A DNA stretch of 24,693 nt from Bacteroidales bacterium (GTDB lineage Bacteria > Bacteroidota > Bacteroidia > Bacteroidales > UBA932). The stretch covers positions 1 through 24,693 of the forward strand of contig JAFZGK010000128.1 in NCBI GenBank assembly GCA_017555445.1, given 5' to 3'. A model generated the notes under the pieces. The model worked only from the letters and a program-made list of their open reading frames with translations. It made no database searches and had not been told where the DNA came from. Numbering within the stretch: position 1 is the stretch's first letter; each line of letters starts with the position of its first letter. A program made the translations under genes and the position numbers. Positions 1-7,986 of this stretch are shown piece after piece.

Positions 1-308
1 ACGTTCGCATTGTTGTGCTGCTTGATGAGCTTGCCGATCTCAACACTCCAGCAGAGTCCTGCGCGGATGCCCTGATGTTTGTTGAGTGCCATCTGCATAC
101 CGTTACCGGTGCCGCAGAATGCGATACCGAGCTCGACTTCACCGTTCTCGACAGCCGCAGCAAGAGGATGGGCCACATCCGGATAATCCATGCTTGCAGT
201 TGTGTCGGTGCCGAAGTTCACCATCTCATAACCCTTGCCTGTGAGGTATTCAACAAGCTTTTCCTTGTACTCCACGCCAGCGTGGTCGTTGCAGATTCCG
301 ATCTTCAT
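1..308 (-). CDS. rpiB: Ribose 5-phosphate isomerase B, partial (C-terminus outside window)
   Basis: Interconverts ribose 5-phosphate and ribulose 5-phosphate in the cytosolic pentose phosphate pathway. Reading the minus strand from the ATG at 306-308 gives 102 residues that run off the window edge. Visible family signatures are the N-terminal NDHAG (residues 7-11, normally SDHAG), FCGTGNGM (64-71) with the catalytic-base cysteine at 65, and QHNNAN (97-102) with the conserved histidine 98. The family is about 145-150 residues, so roughly a third is missing. The start lies 28 nt after the gltX stop and no promoter motif is visible in the gap, so it is probably co-transcribed with gltX. The similar LacAB isomerases are an alternative, but the CGTG motif with its cysteine favours RpiB. 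Confidence 0.9.
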   Translation of the reverse strand, partial: MKIGICNDHAGVEYKEKLVEYLTGKGYEMVNFGTDTTASMDYPDVAHPLAAAVENGEVELGIAFCGTGNGMQMALNKHQGIRAGLCWSVEIGKLIKQHNNAN

Positions 309-336
309 AAATCTATATTTTATTTCGCCTGCAGAT

Positions 337-1971
337 TTAGCAGAGTTTGCTTTTGATGTATTCGATTCGCTTTCCGAATTCCTTCTTGCCGATGAGGGCA
401 ACCATGTCAGCGATGCCCAGACCGCTTGATGCACCCACGAGAGCGAGTCGGAGACAGTTCATCACCTTACCCATAGGCCACTCGTTACCACGGATGAAAG
501 CCTCAAGAGGCTCACCGAGACCGGTCGGAGTAAGCTCTCCGTCGAATGCCATGATGAAGTCAGCAGCCTGAAGAGCAAGTGTGTAATTCTCTTCCTTCCA
601 GAACTTTGCAGCATCCTTCTCCACGAACTCCACTGGAGCTACGAAAAGGTAGGAAGCGATATCCCAGAAATCAGCCACGAATGTAGCGCGCTCCTGGATG
701 AGGGCCACGATGCGCTCCACATACTGACGTGAGAAGATCTTGTTCTCGAAGTCCGCACCCTGAGCGGTCATCTCAGAACCTGCTGTCAAAGCACATGCAG
801 GGCAGTCAACGATCTTGAGACCCTTCGACTCAAGAACAGGAATATAAAGGTCTGTAAGCTCGGCAGCAGTCTTTGTGCGGAGATACTCCTTGTTGTACCA
901 CTTTGCCTTGTCCGCATTGAAACGTGCACCTGACTTGATCACTCTTTCGAGAGAGAATGCAGCCACGAGCTCCTCAAGAGAGAAAAGCTCCTGCTCTGTG
1001 CCAGGGTTCCATCCGAGCATCGCAAGAAGATTCACGAATGCCTCAGGGAAATAGCCGTCCTCACGGTATCCGCGTGAAACCTCACCCTCTGAATTGACCC
1101 ACTGAAGAGGGAATACAGGGAAACCGAGTCTGTCACCGTCACGCTTTGAAAGCTTGCCCTTTCCGTCCGGTTTGAGAAGAAGTGAAAGGTGAGCGAAACG
1201 TGGCTGTGTATCAGTCCATCCGAATGCCTCATAAAGGAGGTAGTGGAGCGGAAGTGACGGAAGCCACTCCTCGCCACGGATCACCTCAGTGATCTCCATA
1301 AGGTGGTCGTCAACGATGTTTGCAAGGTGATATGTAGGGAGTTCGTCCGCTCTCTTCCAGAGCACCTTGTCGTCAAGAGTCGAAGTATTCACCTCCACAT
1401 GGCCGCGGATGAGGTCATCCATCTTCACGACCCTGTTCTCAGGCATCTTGAAACGGATTGTCCAGTCTGTGCGTGTCTCGAGAAGTTCCTTCACCTCAGC
1501 CTCAGGCATGCAGAGAGAGTTGCGCAGACCCATACGTGTAGTCTGACCGTAGATGAATGTCTGGCCTGCAGCCTCCATCTCAGCTCTCTTTGCTCCGAGC
1601 TCCTCAGCTGTATCGAACGCGTAATATGCGAAGCCGTTCTCAACGAGCTGCTCAGCATACTGACGGTAGATAGGCTTTCTCTGGCTCTGACGATATGGAG
1701 CGTGCGGATGACGCTCCGAAGCAGTCTCAACTACATTGCCTTCTGCATCCACACCTTCGTCAGGAGTGATGCCGCACCAGTTGAGAGCCTCAATGATATA
1801 TTTCTCTGCTCCAGGTACAAAACGCTGTGAGTCAGTATCTTCGATTCTGATGATGAAGTCACCTCCGCGCTGCTTTGCGAAGAGATAGTTGTAAAGTGCA
1901 GTCCTCACGCCACCCATATGAAGAGGGCCGGTAGGGGACGGTGCAAAACGGACTCTTGTCTTTCTTTCCAT
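337..1971 (-). CDS. gltX: Glutamate--tRNA ligase
   Basis: Charges tRNA-Glu with glutamate in the cytosol. It is a class I synthetase: the HIGH signature appears as PTGPLHMGG (13-21) and the KMSKS signature as KLSKR (273-277), followed by DGDRLGFPVFPLQW, a form I associate with Bacteroidota GluRS. The catalytic Rossmann domain occupies about residues 1-300 and the helical anticodon-binding region the rest. Its 544 residues exceed the roughly 470 of E. coli GluRS. ATG start at 1969-1971, TAA at 337-339. It follows ftsZ by 41 nt, but that gap carries its own -7 motif, so it need not depend on division-cluster transcription. A GlnRS identity is unlikely given the bacterial GluRS architecture. Confidence 0.96.
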   Translation of the reverse strand: MERKTRVRFAPSPTGPLHMGGVRTALYNYLFAKQRGGDFIIRIEDTDSQRFVPGAEKYIIEALNWCGITPDEGVDAEGNVVETASERHPHAPYRQSQRKPIYRQYAEQLVENGFAYYAFDTAEELGAKRAEMEAAGQTFIYGQTTRMGLRNSLCMPEAEVKELLETRTDWTIRFKMPENRVVKMDDLIRGHVEVNTSTLDDKVLWKRADELPTYHLANIVDDHLMEITEVIRGEEWLPSLPLHYLLYEAFGWTDTQPRFAHLSLLLKPDGKGKLSKRDGDRLGFPVFPLQWVNSEGEVSRGYREDGYFPEAFVNLLAMLGWNPGTEQELFSLEELVAAFSLERVIKSGARFNADKAKWYNKEYLRTKTAAELTDLYIPVLESKGLKIVDCPACALTAGSEMTAQGADFENKIFSRQYVERIVALIQERATFVADFWDIASYLFVAPVEFVEKDAAKFWKEENYTLALQAADFIMAFDGELTPTGLGEPLEAFIRGNEWPMGKVMNCLRLALVGASSGLGIADMVALIGKKEFGKRIEYIKSKLC

Positions 1972-1994
1972 ATTATTCCGATAATTTTCGGGCG

Positions 1995-2002
1995 CAAATA
2001 TA
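1995..2002 (-). promoter_or_regulatory. -7 promoter element for gltX
   Basis: The minus strand reads TATATTTG, a full match to the Bacteroidota -7 consensus TAnnTTTG, 23 nt upstream of the gltX ATG and inside the 41-nt ftsZ-gltX gap. No clear TTTG element is visible at the -33 position. This suggests that gltX-rpiB can be transcribed apart from the dcw cluster. Confidence 0.55.
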
Positions 2003-2012
2003 CTTAAAATTA

Positions 2013-3266
2013 TTAATCCTCACGCTTCGCTGGCTGAAGTGCCTTTCTTCTGATTGCAGCAGTGTTTTCAAGGTCGCTGCGGTTGTCTCCCTCACCCACG
2101 AGGAGAACAGGCTTGCAGCCATCATCGAACACGATTCTCTTACGCGCCGAAGCGTTGTTGTAGCCGATCTTGTAACTCCTTGTCTCAGGAAGCACGAATC
2201 CCTCATCAGTCGAAGGAGTATACTTCTTATAAGTAAACGAATTGTCGATGGTGATGATGTTGCCGATCTCCACCTGAGGCTGTACGAGCGGCATGTGGAT
2301 GCCGGTCACGATCACAGTGATGTTCACCTTGTCGCCGAAATCAGGGTCGTCGTCAAACACGAGACCTGTCTTGAAATTGTTGGCCTTGCCGGTATATGCC
2401 TTGATCATTTCGGTCACCTTCGAATACTGGGTTGCCGTCATACCCTGGCCGTTACGTCCTACCGTGATGTTGATCAGAAAGTTCTGTGCTGTCGAGAGGT
2501 CATAGTCATTCAGGAGAGGAGATTCCATCGCCATCTTCACAGCGTCCTCGATCCTGTTCTCGCCGGTACCGCTTCCGCATCCCATGAGGGCATATCCGCT
2601 GTTCTTCATCATGGTCCTCACGTCCTTGAAGTCGACGTTCATGTAGCCACGCTTCTTGATGATCTCGGTAATGCCTCTTACTGCAGTGGCAAGCACCTCG
2701 TCAGCCTTAGGGAACATCTCCTGAAGAAGAAGTTCACCATAGACCTCAAGCAGCTTCTCGTTGTTGATGATAAGGAGACTGTCCACATTCTTCTCAAGTT
2801 CGCTGATACCGTCGATAGCCTTGGTCATAGCCTCAGGTCCCTGGCTCTTGAACGGAATTGTCACGACTCCCACTGTAAGGATGCCCTTCTTCTTTGCCAT
2901 GGAAGCAATTACCGGGGCAGCACCTGTACCGGTACCGCCACCCATTCCGGCAGTGATGAAAAGCATCTCCGTATTGCCTCCGAGCACCTTTTCGGCAATG
3001 AGGTCCTGAGAGTTCAGAGCCGCGTTGCGTCCCTCGGTAGGATTGGTACCCGCACCGAGTCCGTCCTCGCCGAGCTGGATCTTTACAGGTACATCACACT
3101 GATGGAGCACCTGCGCATCTGTATTGCACACGATGAATGTACAGCCCTCGATGTGCTGGTTGTACATGTAGTTCACGGCATTGCAACCGCCGCCGCCGAC
3201 ACCGATCACCTTGATGATCGAATCACTGCTTACCCAATCTGCAGGGGTTATATCCATATTCTCCAT
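2013..3266 (-). CDS. ftsZ: Cell division GTPase FtsZ
   Basis: Tubulin-like GTPase that polymerises into the cytokinetic Z ring at midcell. Residues 24-30 (GGGGCNA) and the tubulin signature [12 protein letters not shown] (107-118) bind GTP. The T7 synergy loop NVDFKDV (210-216) keeps both catalytic aspartates, D212 and D215. The globular core ends near 325-330, followed by a tail of about 90 residues ending in [15 protein letters not shown]. This tail is short and not low-complexity, and it only weakly resembles the usual C-terminal peptide that binds FtsA. Total 417 residues, a normal length. The ATG shares one base with the ftsA stop (TAATG), which implies translational coupling. A second in-frame ATG at codon 4 is an alternative start. 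It is the last gene of the dcw cluster. Confidence 0.98.
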   Translation of the reverse strand: MENMDITPADWVSSDSIIKVIGVGGGGCNAVNYMYNQHIEGCTFIVCNTDAQVLHQCDVPVKIQLGEDGLGAGTNPTEGRNAALNSQDLIAEKVLGGNTEMLFITAGMGGGTGTGAAPVIASMAKKKGILTVGVVTIPFKSQGPEAMTKAIDGISELEKNVDSLLIINNEKLLEVYGELLLQEMFPKADEVLATAVRGITEIIKKRGYMNVDFKDVRTMMKNSGYALMGCGSGTGENRIEDAVKMAMESPLLNDYDLSTAQNFLINITVGRNGQGMTATQYSKVTEMIKAYTGKANNFKTGLVFDDDPDFGDKVNITVIVTGIHMPLVQPQVEIGNIITIDNSFTYKKYTPSTDEGFVLPETRSYKIGYNNASARKRIVFDDGCKPVLLVGEGDNRSDLENTAAIRRKALQPAKRED

Positions 3267-4726
3267 TATACCTGATCTTTTTCAATTTCTTCCTTGACAC
3301 TCTCGCCGAACTCAAGAATCTTGTCTATCCAGGAAATCTTGTTCCTCTGTTTCTCTCTCTTTGCGGCTTCCTTTGCAGCTTCCTTCAGCTCCTTCTCCTT
3401 TCTCTTCAATTCCTTCTTCTGCTCCTTGGTCAGCTCAAGCTCCTTCTTTTCTCCCTCGGAGAAAAGTTCGCCGTTTTCATTTACAGGAACTTCCTCTTCC
3501 ACCACCTCTTCCTCTTCTTCAACAATCACCTCGCAAGGATGGCAGCAGTTGATATGCTCATTGACAGCTGCATAGATGAGTCCGAGACTTGGAGTCGAGC
3601 TTGTCTCATTGATTCCCTCGCAGTTCTGACCTGTGAAGAGCTGTCTAGGATATCCGGTCTTTACATTGTAGCCTGAGATCTCGGATACGAAGCTGTTGAG
3701 GTTGGCGATCTGAGCGCTTCCTCCTGTGATCACGATACCGCTGCGGAGCATGTCAGCGAAGCCGCTCTTATGTATTTCATAAAGAATAGCCATCATGATC
3801 TCCTCCACACGTGCTGTGATGATCTCCGAAAGGTACTTCACAGGAAGCTGCTTGTCAGGATCGATTGTGTTGCTGCTTATGTGGATAACCTTCTCGCTGA
3901 GATTCTGAAGCTTTTCAGGCATACATGCGCCGAAAGCAAGCTTGATGTTCTCTGCAAGTCTGTCGGAGATAAGGCATTCGCTCTTGATGTCGTGTGTGAT
4001 GCTCTCTCCTCCGAAAGGAATCGAAGCATAATGACGCATGATGTTGCCATGATAGATGGACACCGAGGTACATCCCGCACCGAAGTCGATCAGAGCCACA
4101 CCGTTCTCCATCTCGGAGTCGCTGAGGATGGCCTTTGCAGTCGAATCTGCTGTAAAGAACTTTCTGGTCGGAACTACGCCTATCTTGTTCATTGCAGTGT
4201 CAATGTTGTTGAGGTCCCTCTTCTTGCCGATGAAGATCTTGAAATTACCCTCGAGCACATCGCTGGCCATTCCTATGATCTCGTTCTCGATGATCTGGAA
4301 ATTCTCACCGTCTGAAAATGACTGGGCCACAGCACCGTAGATCGATTCCTTGTCAGGATGTTCGAGCGGGTAATTGTCCTGAGCAAAAGTCTTAAGCTCT
4401 TCTATATCCTCAGCGGTGATGTCAGCGGCATAACCTCTGTCCATGGCTTTTGCCGTGTTGCTTTCCTGGCGTACAGGGAACTTCGGCATACCAACCACTG
4501 CCTGAGTGATCTTGATGCCAAGATCCTCTTCCGCCTCCTTGATTGCTCTGCCAAGGCATTCAGCCACTCGACTTACATTGTAGACGCTGCTGTAGCGTAT
4601 TCCATCCGAGTGACTTTCCTTGTAATAGACGATCTCCACATCGCTGCCTGTCACCTTGGCTACGGTGAGGGCAAGCTTTGATGATCCGAGATCGATCGCA
4701 ACAATGTGTCTGTCTGTCATTTCCAT
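3266..4726 (-). CDS. ftsA: Cell division protein FtsA with charged C-terminal extension
   Basis: Actin-fold ATPase that tethers FtsZ to the membrane. Actin-like nucleotide motifs are visible: AIDLGSSKLAL (10-20, phosphate 1), ALIDFGAGCTSVSI (211-224, phosphate 2) and VITGGSAQIANL (332-343, adenosine). The core ends near residue 400. Then come a run of acids at 402-412 (EEEEEVVEEE region), a Lys/Glu/Ala-rich stretch at 426-462 that should be a long charged helix, and the terminal ISWIDKILEFGESVKEEI (464-481), which can form the amphipathic membrane-targeting helix. Its 486 residues exceed the roughly 420 of E. coli FtsA because of this linker. ATG at 4724-4726, with an alternative ATG at codon 3. 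It starts 16 nt after ftsQ and overlaps the ftsZ start by one base. Confidence 0.96.
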   Translation of the reverse strand: MEMTDRHIVAIDLGSSKLALTVAKVTGSDVEIVYYKESHSDGIRYSSVYNVSRVAECLGRAIKEAEEDLGIKITQAVVGMPKFPVRQESNTAKAMDRGYAADITAEDIEELKTFAQDNYPLEHPDKESIYGAVAQSFSDGENFQIIENEIIGMASDVLEGNFKIFIGKKRDLNNIDTAMNKIGVVPTRKFFTADSTAKAILSDSEMENGVALIDFGAGCTSVSIYHGNIMRHYASIPFGGESITHDIKSECLISDRLAENIKLAFGACMPEKLQNLSEKVIHISSNTIDPDKQLPVKYLSEIITARVEEIMMAILYEIHKSGFADMLRSGIVITGGSAQIANLNSFVSEISGYNVKTGYPRQLFTGQNCEGINETSSTPSLGLIYAAVNEHINCCHPCEVIVEEEEEVVEEEVPVNENGELFSEGEKKELELTKEQKKELKRKEKELKEAAKEAAKREKQRNKISWIDKILEFGESVKEEIEKDQV

Positions 4727-4742
4727 ATATTGTCTTTCTTTT

Positions 4743-5522
4743 TTATCTGCAAACTATCTGGTCCCTGTACCTTACGTCAACGCTTCTGTAGGTCCCGGCA
4801 CCTTTTTCCGGTACGATGTGGCTGTAGTACATCTCCATCTTTCCGAACTTTTCCGCAATCTCCTTAGGCTGACCGAACCGGAAGACCTCGTTTCCTTTTC
4901 TCGGTACGAGGACTATCTCTCCACTCTGCTCCACATGGATCTGTACGATCTTTCCCTTCCATACCTTGCTGCCGTCAATGAAATTGACCACGTTCATCAC
5001 ATCCATGAACCATTCCTTCTCGCGTGGATTCTCGATCGCTCCCTTGTAACCGCTGTTGGCTGCAAGCGGAATGTCACCATCTATGATCTGCACATGGGAA
5101 GCGTAATTGACCTGAAGCGGGAATATATATCCCTCGGCATCAGCATAGAATCCACCGTCCTTCTTCTGGAACCTCACCACCGGCTTGCGCTGGGTCACCT
5201 CCACCCTGAGTATGCTGTCCTTAGTGACGTAGGCCTGACTCTTCTTAACCGCGCTGCGTCCGTCGATTATCTTCTCGATCTTTACCAGGTCGATGCTGTC
5301 GAGAGTCTCTCCGACATATCGGCCGTACTCCTTGTCAAGATACTTCCTTACATCTGCCTTAGATACGAAACTGTTCTCCAGACTGTCGAGTATGACAACT
5401 TCCAATCCTTTGCATACCAGCCCTTTGCGTGATTCCTTTCCGGCAAGGAAAGATATGACAAGGACTGCAGCGATCAGAGCGCCACATATACCTATAAGAA
5501 CATATTTCAGTACCTTCTTCAT
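4743..5522 (-). CDS. ftsQ: Cell division protein FtsQ (DivIB-like)
   Basis: Bitopic divisome protein that recruits FtsB and FtsL. A short cytoplasmic KK-containing N-terminus is followed by one hydrophobic helix (about 5-27) and an extracytoplasmic domain. The region around 40-110 fits a POTRA domain (SLENSFVSKADVRKYLDKEY), and the following VTKDSILRVEVTQRKPVVRF is the typical FtsQ beta segment. The protein ends in YRSVDVRYRDQIVCR, resembling the conserved YxxVDLRYxxQ ending of the family. 259 residues, a usual length for Bacteroidota. The assignment rests on weak sequence conservation plus the diagnostic position between murC and ftsA. It begins 3 nt after the murC stop. Confidence 0.9.
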   Translation of the reverse strand: MKKVLKYVLIGICGALIAAVLVISFLAGKESRKGLVCKGLEVVILDSLENSFVSKADVRKYLDKEYGRYVGETLDSIDLVKIEKIIDGRSAVKKSQAYVTKDSILRVEVTQRKPVVRFQKKDGGFYADAEGYIFPLQVNYASHVQIIDGDIPLAANSGYKGAIENPREKEWFMDVMNVVNFIDGSKVWKGKIVQIHVEQSGEIVLVPRKGNEVFRFGQPKEIAEKFGKMEMYYSHIVPEKGAGTYRSVDVRYRDQIVCR

Positions 5523-5525
5523 CCT

Positions 5526-6851
5526 TTATTTCAACATTTCAGCAATTTCCGGAACGAATCGGTCGATGTCTCCGGCTCCGAGAGTCACGAGAAGATCAAT
5601 TTCCTCCTTCTTTATATAGTCCATGAACTCATCCCTTCTCAGAAGAACCTTCTCCGGTGCAGTCACATCCTTGAAGATGATCTCCGAAGTGACACCAGGG
5701 ATAGGAAGCTCGCGGGCAGGATAGATGTCAAGGAGAATAAGCTTGTCCACCATGCTCAAAGCCTGTGCAAAACCATCCGCAAAGTCACGCGTCCTTGTGT
5801 AGAGGTGAGGCTGGAACACTGCAGTAAGCTTCCTGTCAGGATATGACTCCCTGATGGAGCTGAGCGCAGCTGCAATCTCACGTGGATGATGTGCATAATC
5901 ATCTATATATACATGCTTCTCGTTACGCACCTGCATGTCGAATCTTCTCTTCACGCCCTCGAACGAAGCCAACGCCTCACGCACCCTTGCAGGCTCGAGA
6001 CCATAGCTCAATGCAATCGCCGCAGCCGCAGTGCCGTTCTCAACATTCACCCAGCCCGGTATGCCCACGACGCAGTCCTCGATGACTCCGCCAGGATAGT
6101 GAAGATTGAAATGTCCCTTCTCAAGAGGCTCGGCCCAGAAATCTGCAGCCGGCTCATTGAAACCGTATGTCATGATGCGTGCCTTCGTGTCGGCAGCAGT
6201 GATGTCAAGTCCGTATCTTGCTATGACAGTACCGCTGACCTGTGATGCGAATGCCTTGAAAGCCTCGCGGATATGAGCCTCGTCACCATAGATGTCGAGG
6301 TGGTCAGGATCCATGGAAGTGATCACGGCAATTTCAGGGAAGAGCTGGAGGAACGAACGGTCAAACTCGTCAGCCTCAGCCACGATCACATCATTTTCAC
6401 TGATGAGAAGGTTGGTGCCGTAATTCTTGGAAATACCTCCCAGGAAAGCAGAACATCCCTCGCCAGCAGCAGTAAAGATGTGGCTTGTAAGTGTGCTGGT
6501 GGTTGTTTTTCCATGAGTTCCAGCCACTGCCATACACCTCTGTCCTTCAGCGATCTCACCGAGCATACGCGAACGCTTGATCACCCTGTAGCCATTCTCC
6601 TGCACATATACGAGCTCTCCCATATCCTTAGGCACAGCCGGAGTATAGACCACCAGTGTCTCGGCCACATCCTTCGGGACAAAGTCCACATTATCCTCAT
6701 AATGCACCTCGATTCCCTCAGACTCAAGCTCATGAGTGAGAGGAGACGGAGTCTTGTCGTATCCGCTCACCTTGAAGCCTTTCGCATTGTAGTACCTGGC
6801 AATCGCGCTCATGCCGATTCCGCCGATTCCTATGAAATATATGTTCTTCAT
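5526..6851 (-). CDS. murC: UDP-N-acetylmuramate--L-alanine ligase
   Basis: Adds L-alanine to UDP-MurNAc, the first amino-acid step of cytosolic peptidoglycan precursor synthesis. The N-terminal nucleotide-sugar domain shows IGIGGIGMSAIARYY (7-21). The Mur ligase P-loop is AGTHGKTTTSTLT (110-122) in the MurC-specific GTHGKT form. The conserved YIDDYAHHPREI segment lies in the C-terminal part. 441 residues, at the short end for the family (E. coli 491). The paralogue Mpl is less likely because of the location in the dcw cluster and the absence of murC elsewhere in it. The ATG overlaps the murG stop by 4 nt (ATGA). Confidence 0.97.
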   Translation of the reverse strand: MKNIYFIGIGGIGMSAIARYYNAKGFKVSGYDKTPSPLTHELESEGIEVHYEDNVDFVPKDVAETLVVYTPAVPKDMGELVYVQENGYRVIKRSRMLGEIAEGQRCMAVAGTHGKTTTSTLTSHIFTAAGEGCSAFLGGISKNYGTNLLISENDVIVAEADEFDRSFLQLFPEIAVITSMDPDHLDIYGDEAHIREAFKAFASQVSGTVIARYGLDITAADTKARIMTYGFNEPAADFWAEPLEKGHFNLHYPGGVIEDCVVGIPGWVNVENGTAAAAIALSYGLEPARVREALASFEGVKRRFDMQVRNEKHVYIDDYAHHPREIAAALSSIRESYPDRKLTAVFQPHLYTRTRDFADGFAQALSMVDKLILLDIYPARELPIPGVTSEIIFKDVTAPEKVLLRRDEFMDYIKKEEIDLLVTLGAGDIDRFVPEIAEMLK

Positions 6852-7984
6852 ACTATTCTGTAAACCTCGTCAGCAATTGTCATGGCTGCATCGCGTAGAG
6901 CCAGCTTGCTGATATTACTTTCCAATAGAGCTATCTTTTCAGTATTTTCTATCAGAGCACATGCCTCTGCCATAAGCTTTTCCTTCGCCTCGCTGTCGCG
7001 CACGAGAATGGCTGCATCCTTATTTACGAGAGCCATTGCATTATGTGTCTGATGATCTTCCGCCACATTAGGAGAAGGGACGAATATCACAGCCTTTTCA
7101 GCAGCACAGAGCTCGGACACCGAACTTGCACCTGAACGTGAGATCACAACGTCTGCAATGGCATATGCGAGATCCATCCTCTTGATGAAGTCGCTGTGCT
7201 GGATTCCTTCCAGACACTTGCCGCCGATTCCGTTGTCCCTGGCCTCCTTCATGAACACATCCACACCAGCCTTATAATATTTTCCGCACTGCCAGATCAC
7301 CTCGATTCCTTCTCCACCCGGACATCCGTCCGCAATCCAGCTTCTCATCGCATTGTTCAGAGTGCCGCTACCGAGACTGCCGCCCACCACGAATATATGC
7401 TTCTTCTGCGGATTGAGTCCGTAATATTCACAAGCCTCCTTCTTCAGCTCAGCAGTAGCAGGAACGATATCCTTTCTGATAGGATTGCCGCTGAGCACAA
7501 TCCTGTCGGCAGGGAAGAATCTTTCCATTCCCTCGTACGCCACACAGATGCTCTTCGCCTTCTTTGCCACAATCTTGTTGGTCAGACCTGCAAATCCGTT
7601 CTGTTCCTGGATCAGGGTAGGAATGCCGAGAAGACCAGCTGTCCAGAGAAGGGGAGCGCTGGCATAGCCGCCTACACCGATCACTATCTCAGGCTTGAAC
7701 TCCTTCAGGGTCTTGCGCGCCATGAGGATGCTCTTCACGATCTTGAAAGGGAGCGCGAGGTTGCTCAACGTGAGCTTTCTCTGCAGACCTGCTATAGGAA
7801 GACCGACTATCTCGTATCCGGCTGCCGGCACCTTCTCCATCTCCATTCTTCCCTCTGCACCGACGAAGAGAATCTCAGTCTCAGGATTGAGCTCCTTCAG
7901 CTTGTCAGCAATGGAAAGAGCAGGGAAGATATGTCCTCCCGTACCGCCACCGCTGATCATTACCCTTAATTTCTTATATTCCAT
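6848..7984 (-). CDS. murG: UDP-GlcNAc--lipid I N-acetylglucosaminyltransferase MurG
   Basis: Transfers GlcNAc onto lipid I to give lipid II at the cytoplasmic face of the membrane. It is a GT-B glycosyltransferase (GT28). The N-terminal glycine-rich loop GGGTGGHIFPAL (12-23) is the membrane-proximal G-loop of MurG. A second signature, ISRSGASSVSELCA with a following PSPNVAEDHQTHNA, forms the UDP-GlcNAc-binding C-terminal domain. 378 residues, a normal length. It starts 2 nt after the ftsW stop and overlaps murC by 4 nt, so coupled translation is likely. Confidence 0.98.
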   Translation of the reverse strand: MEYKKLRVMISGGGTGGHIFPALSIADKLKELNPETEILFVGAEGRMEMEKVPAAGYEIVGLPIAGLQRKLTLSNLALPFKIVKSILMARKTLKEFKPEIVIGVGGYASAPLLWTAGLLGIPTLIQEQNGFAGLTNKIVAKKAKSICVAYEGMERFFPADRIVLSGNPIRKDIVPATAELKKEACEYYGLNPQKKHIFVVGGSLGSGTLNNAMRSWIADGCPGGEGIEVIWQCGKYYKAGVDVFMKEARDNGIGGKCLEGIQHSDFIKRMDLAYAIADVVISRSGASSVSELCAAEKAVIFVPSPNVAEDHQTHNAMALVNKDAAILVRDSEAKEKLMAEACALIENTEKIALLESNISKLALRDAAMTIADEVYRIV

Positions 7985-7986
7985 AA

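Noticed and set aside
1941..3275. Long open frame (444 codons) on the plus strand opposite ftsZ
   Set aside because: It mirrors the ftsZ coding frame, has no recognisable domain, no promoter or start context, and a His/Val/Leu-rich composition typical of antisense shadows of this codon usage.
3361..3450. Pyrimidine-rich near-repetitive stretch (cttcct/ctcctt units) that looks like a low-complexity repeat
   Set aside because: It is the reverse complement of Lys/Glu codons in the FtsA charged linker, not an independent DNA repeat.
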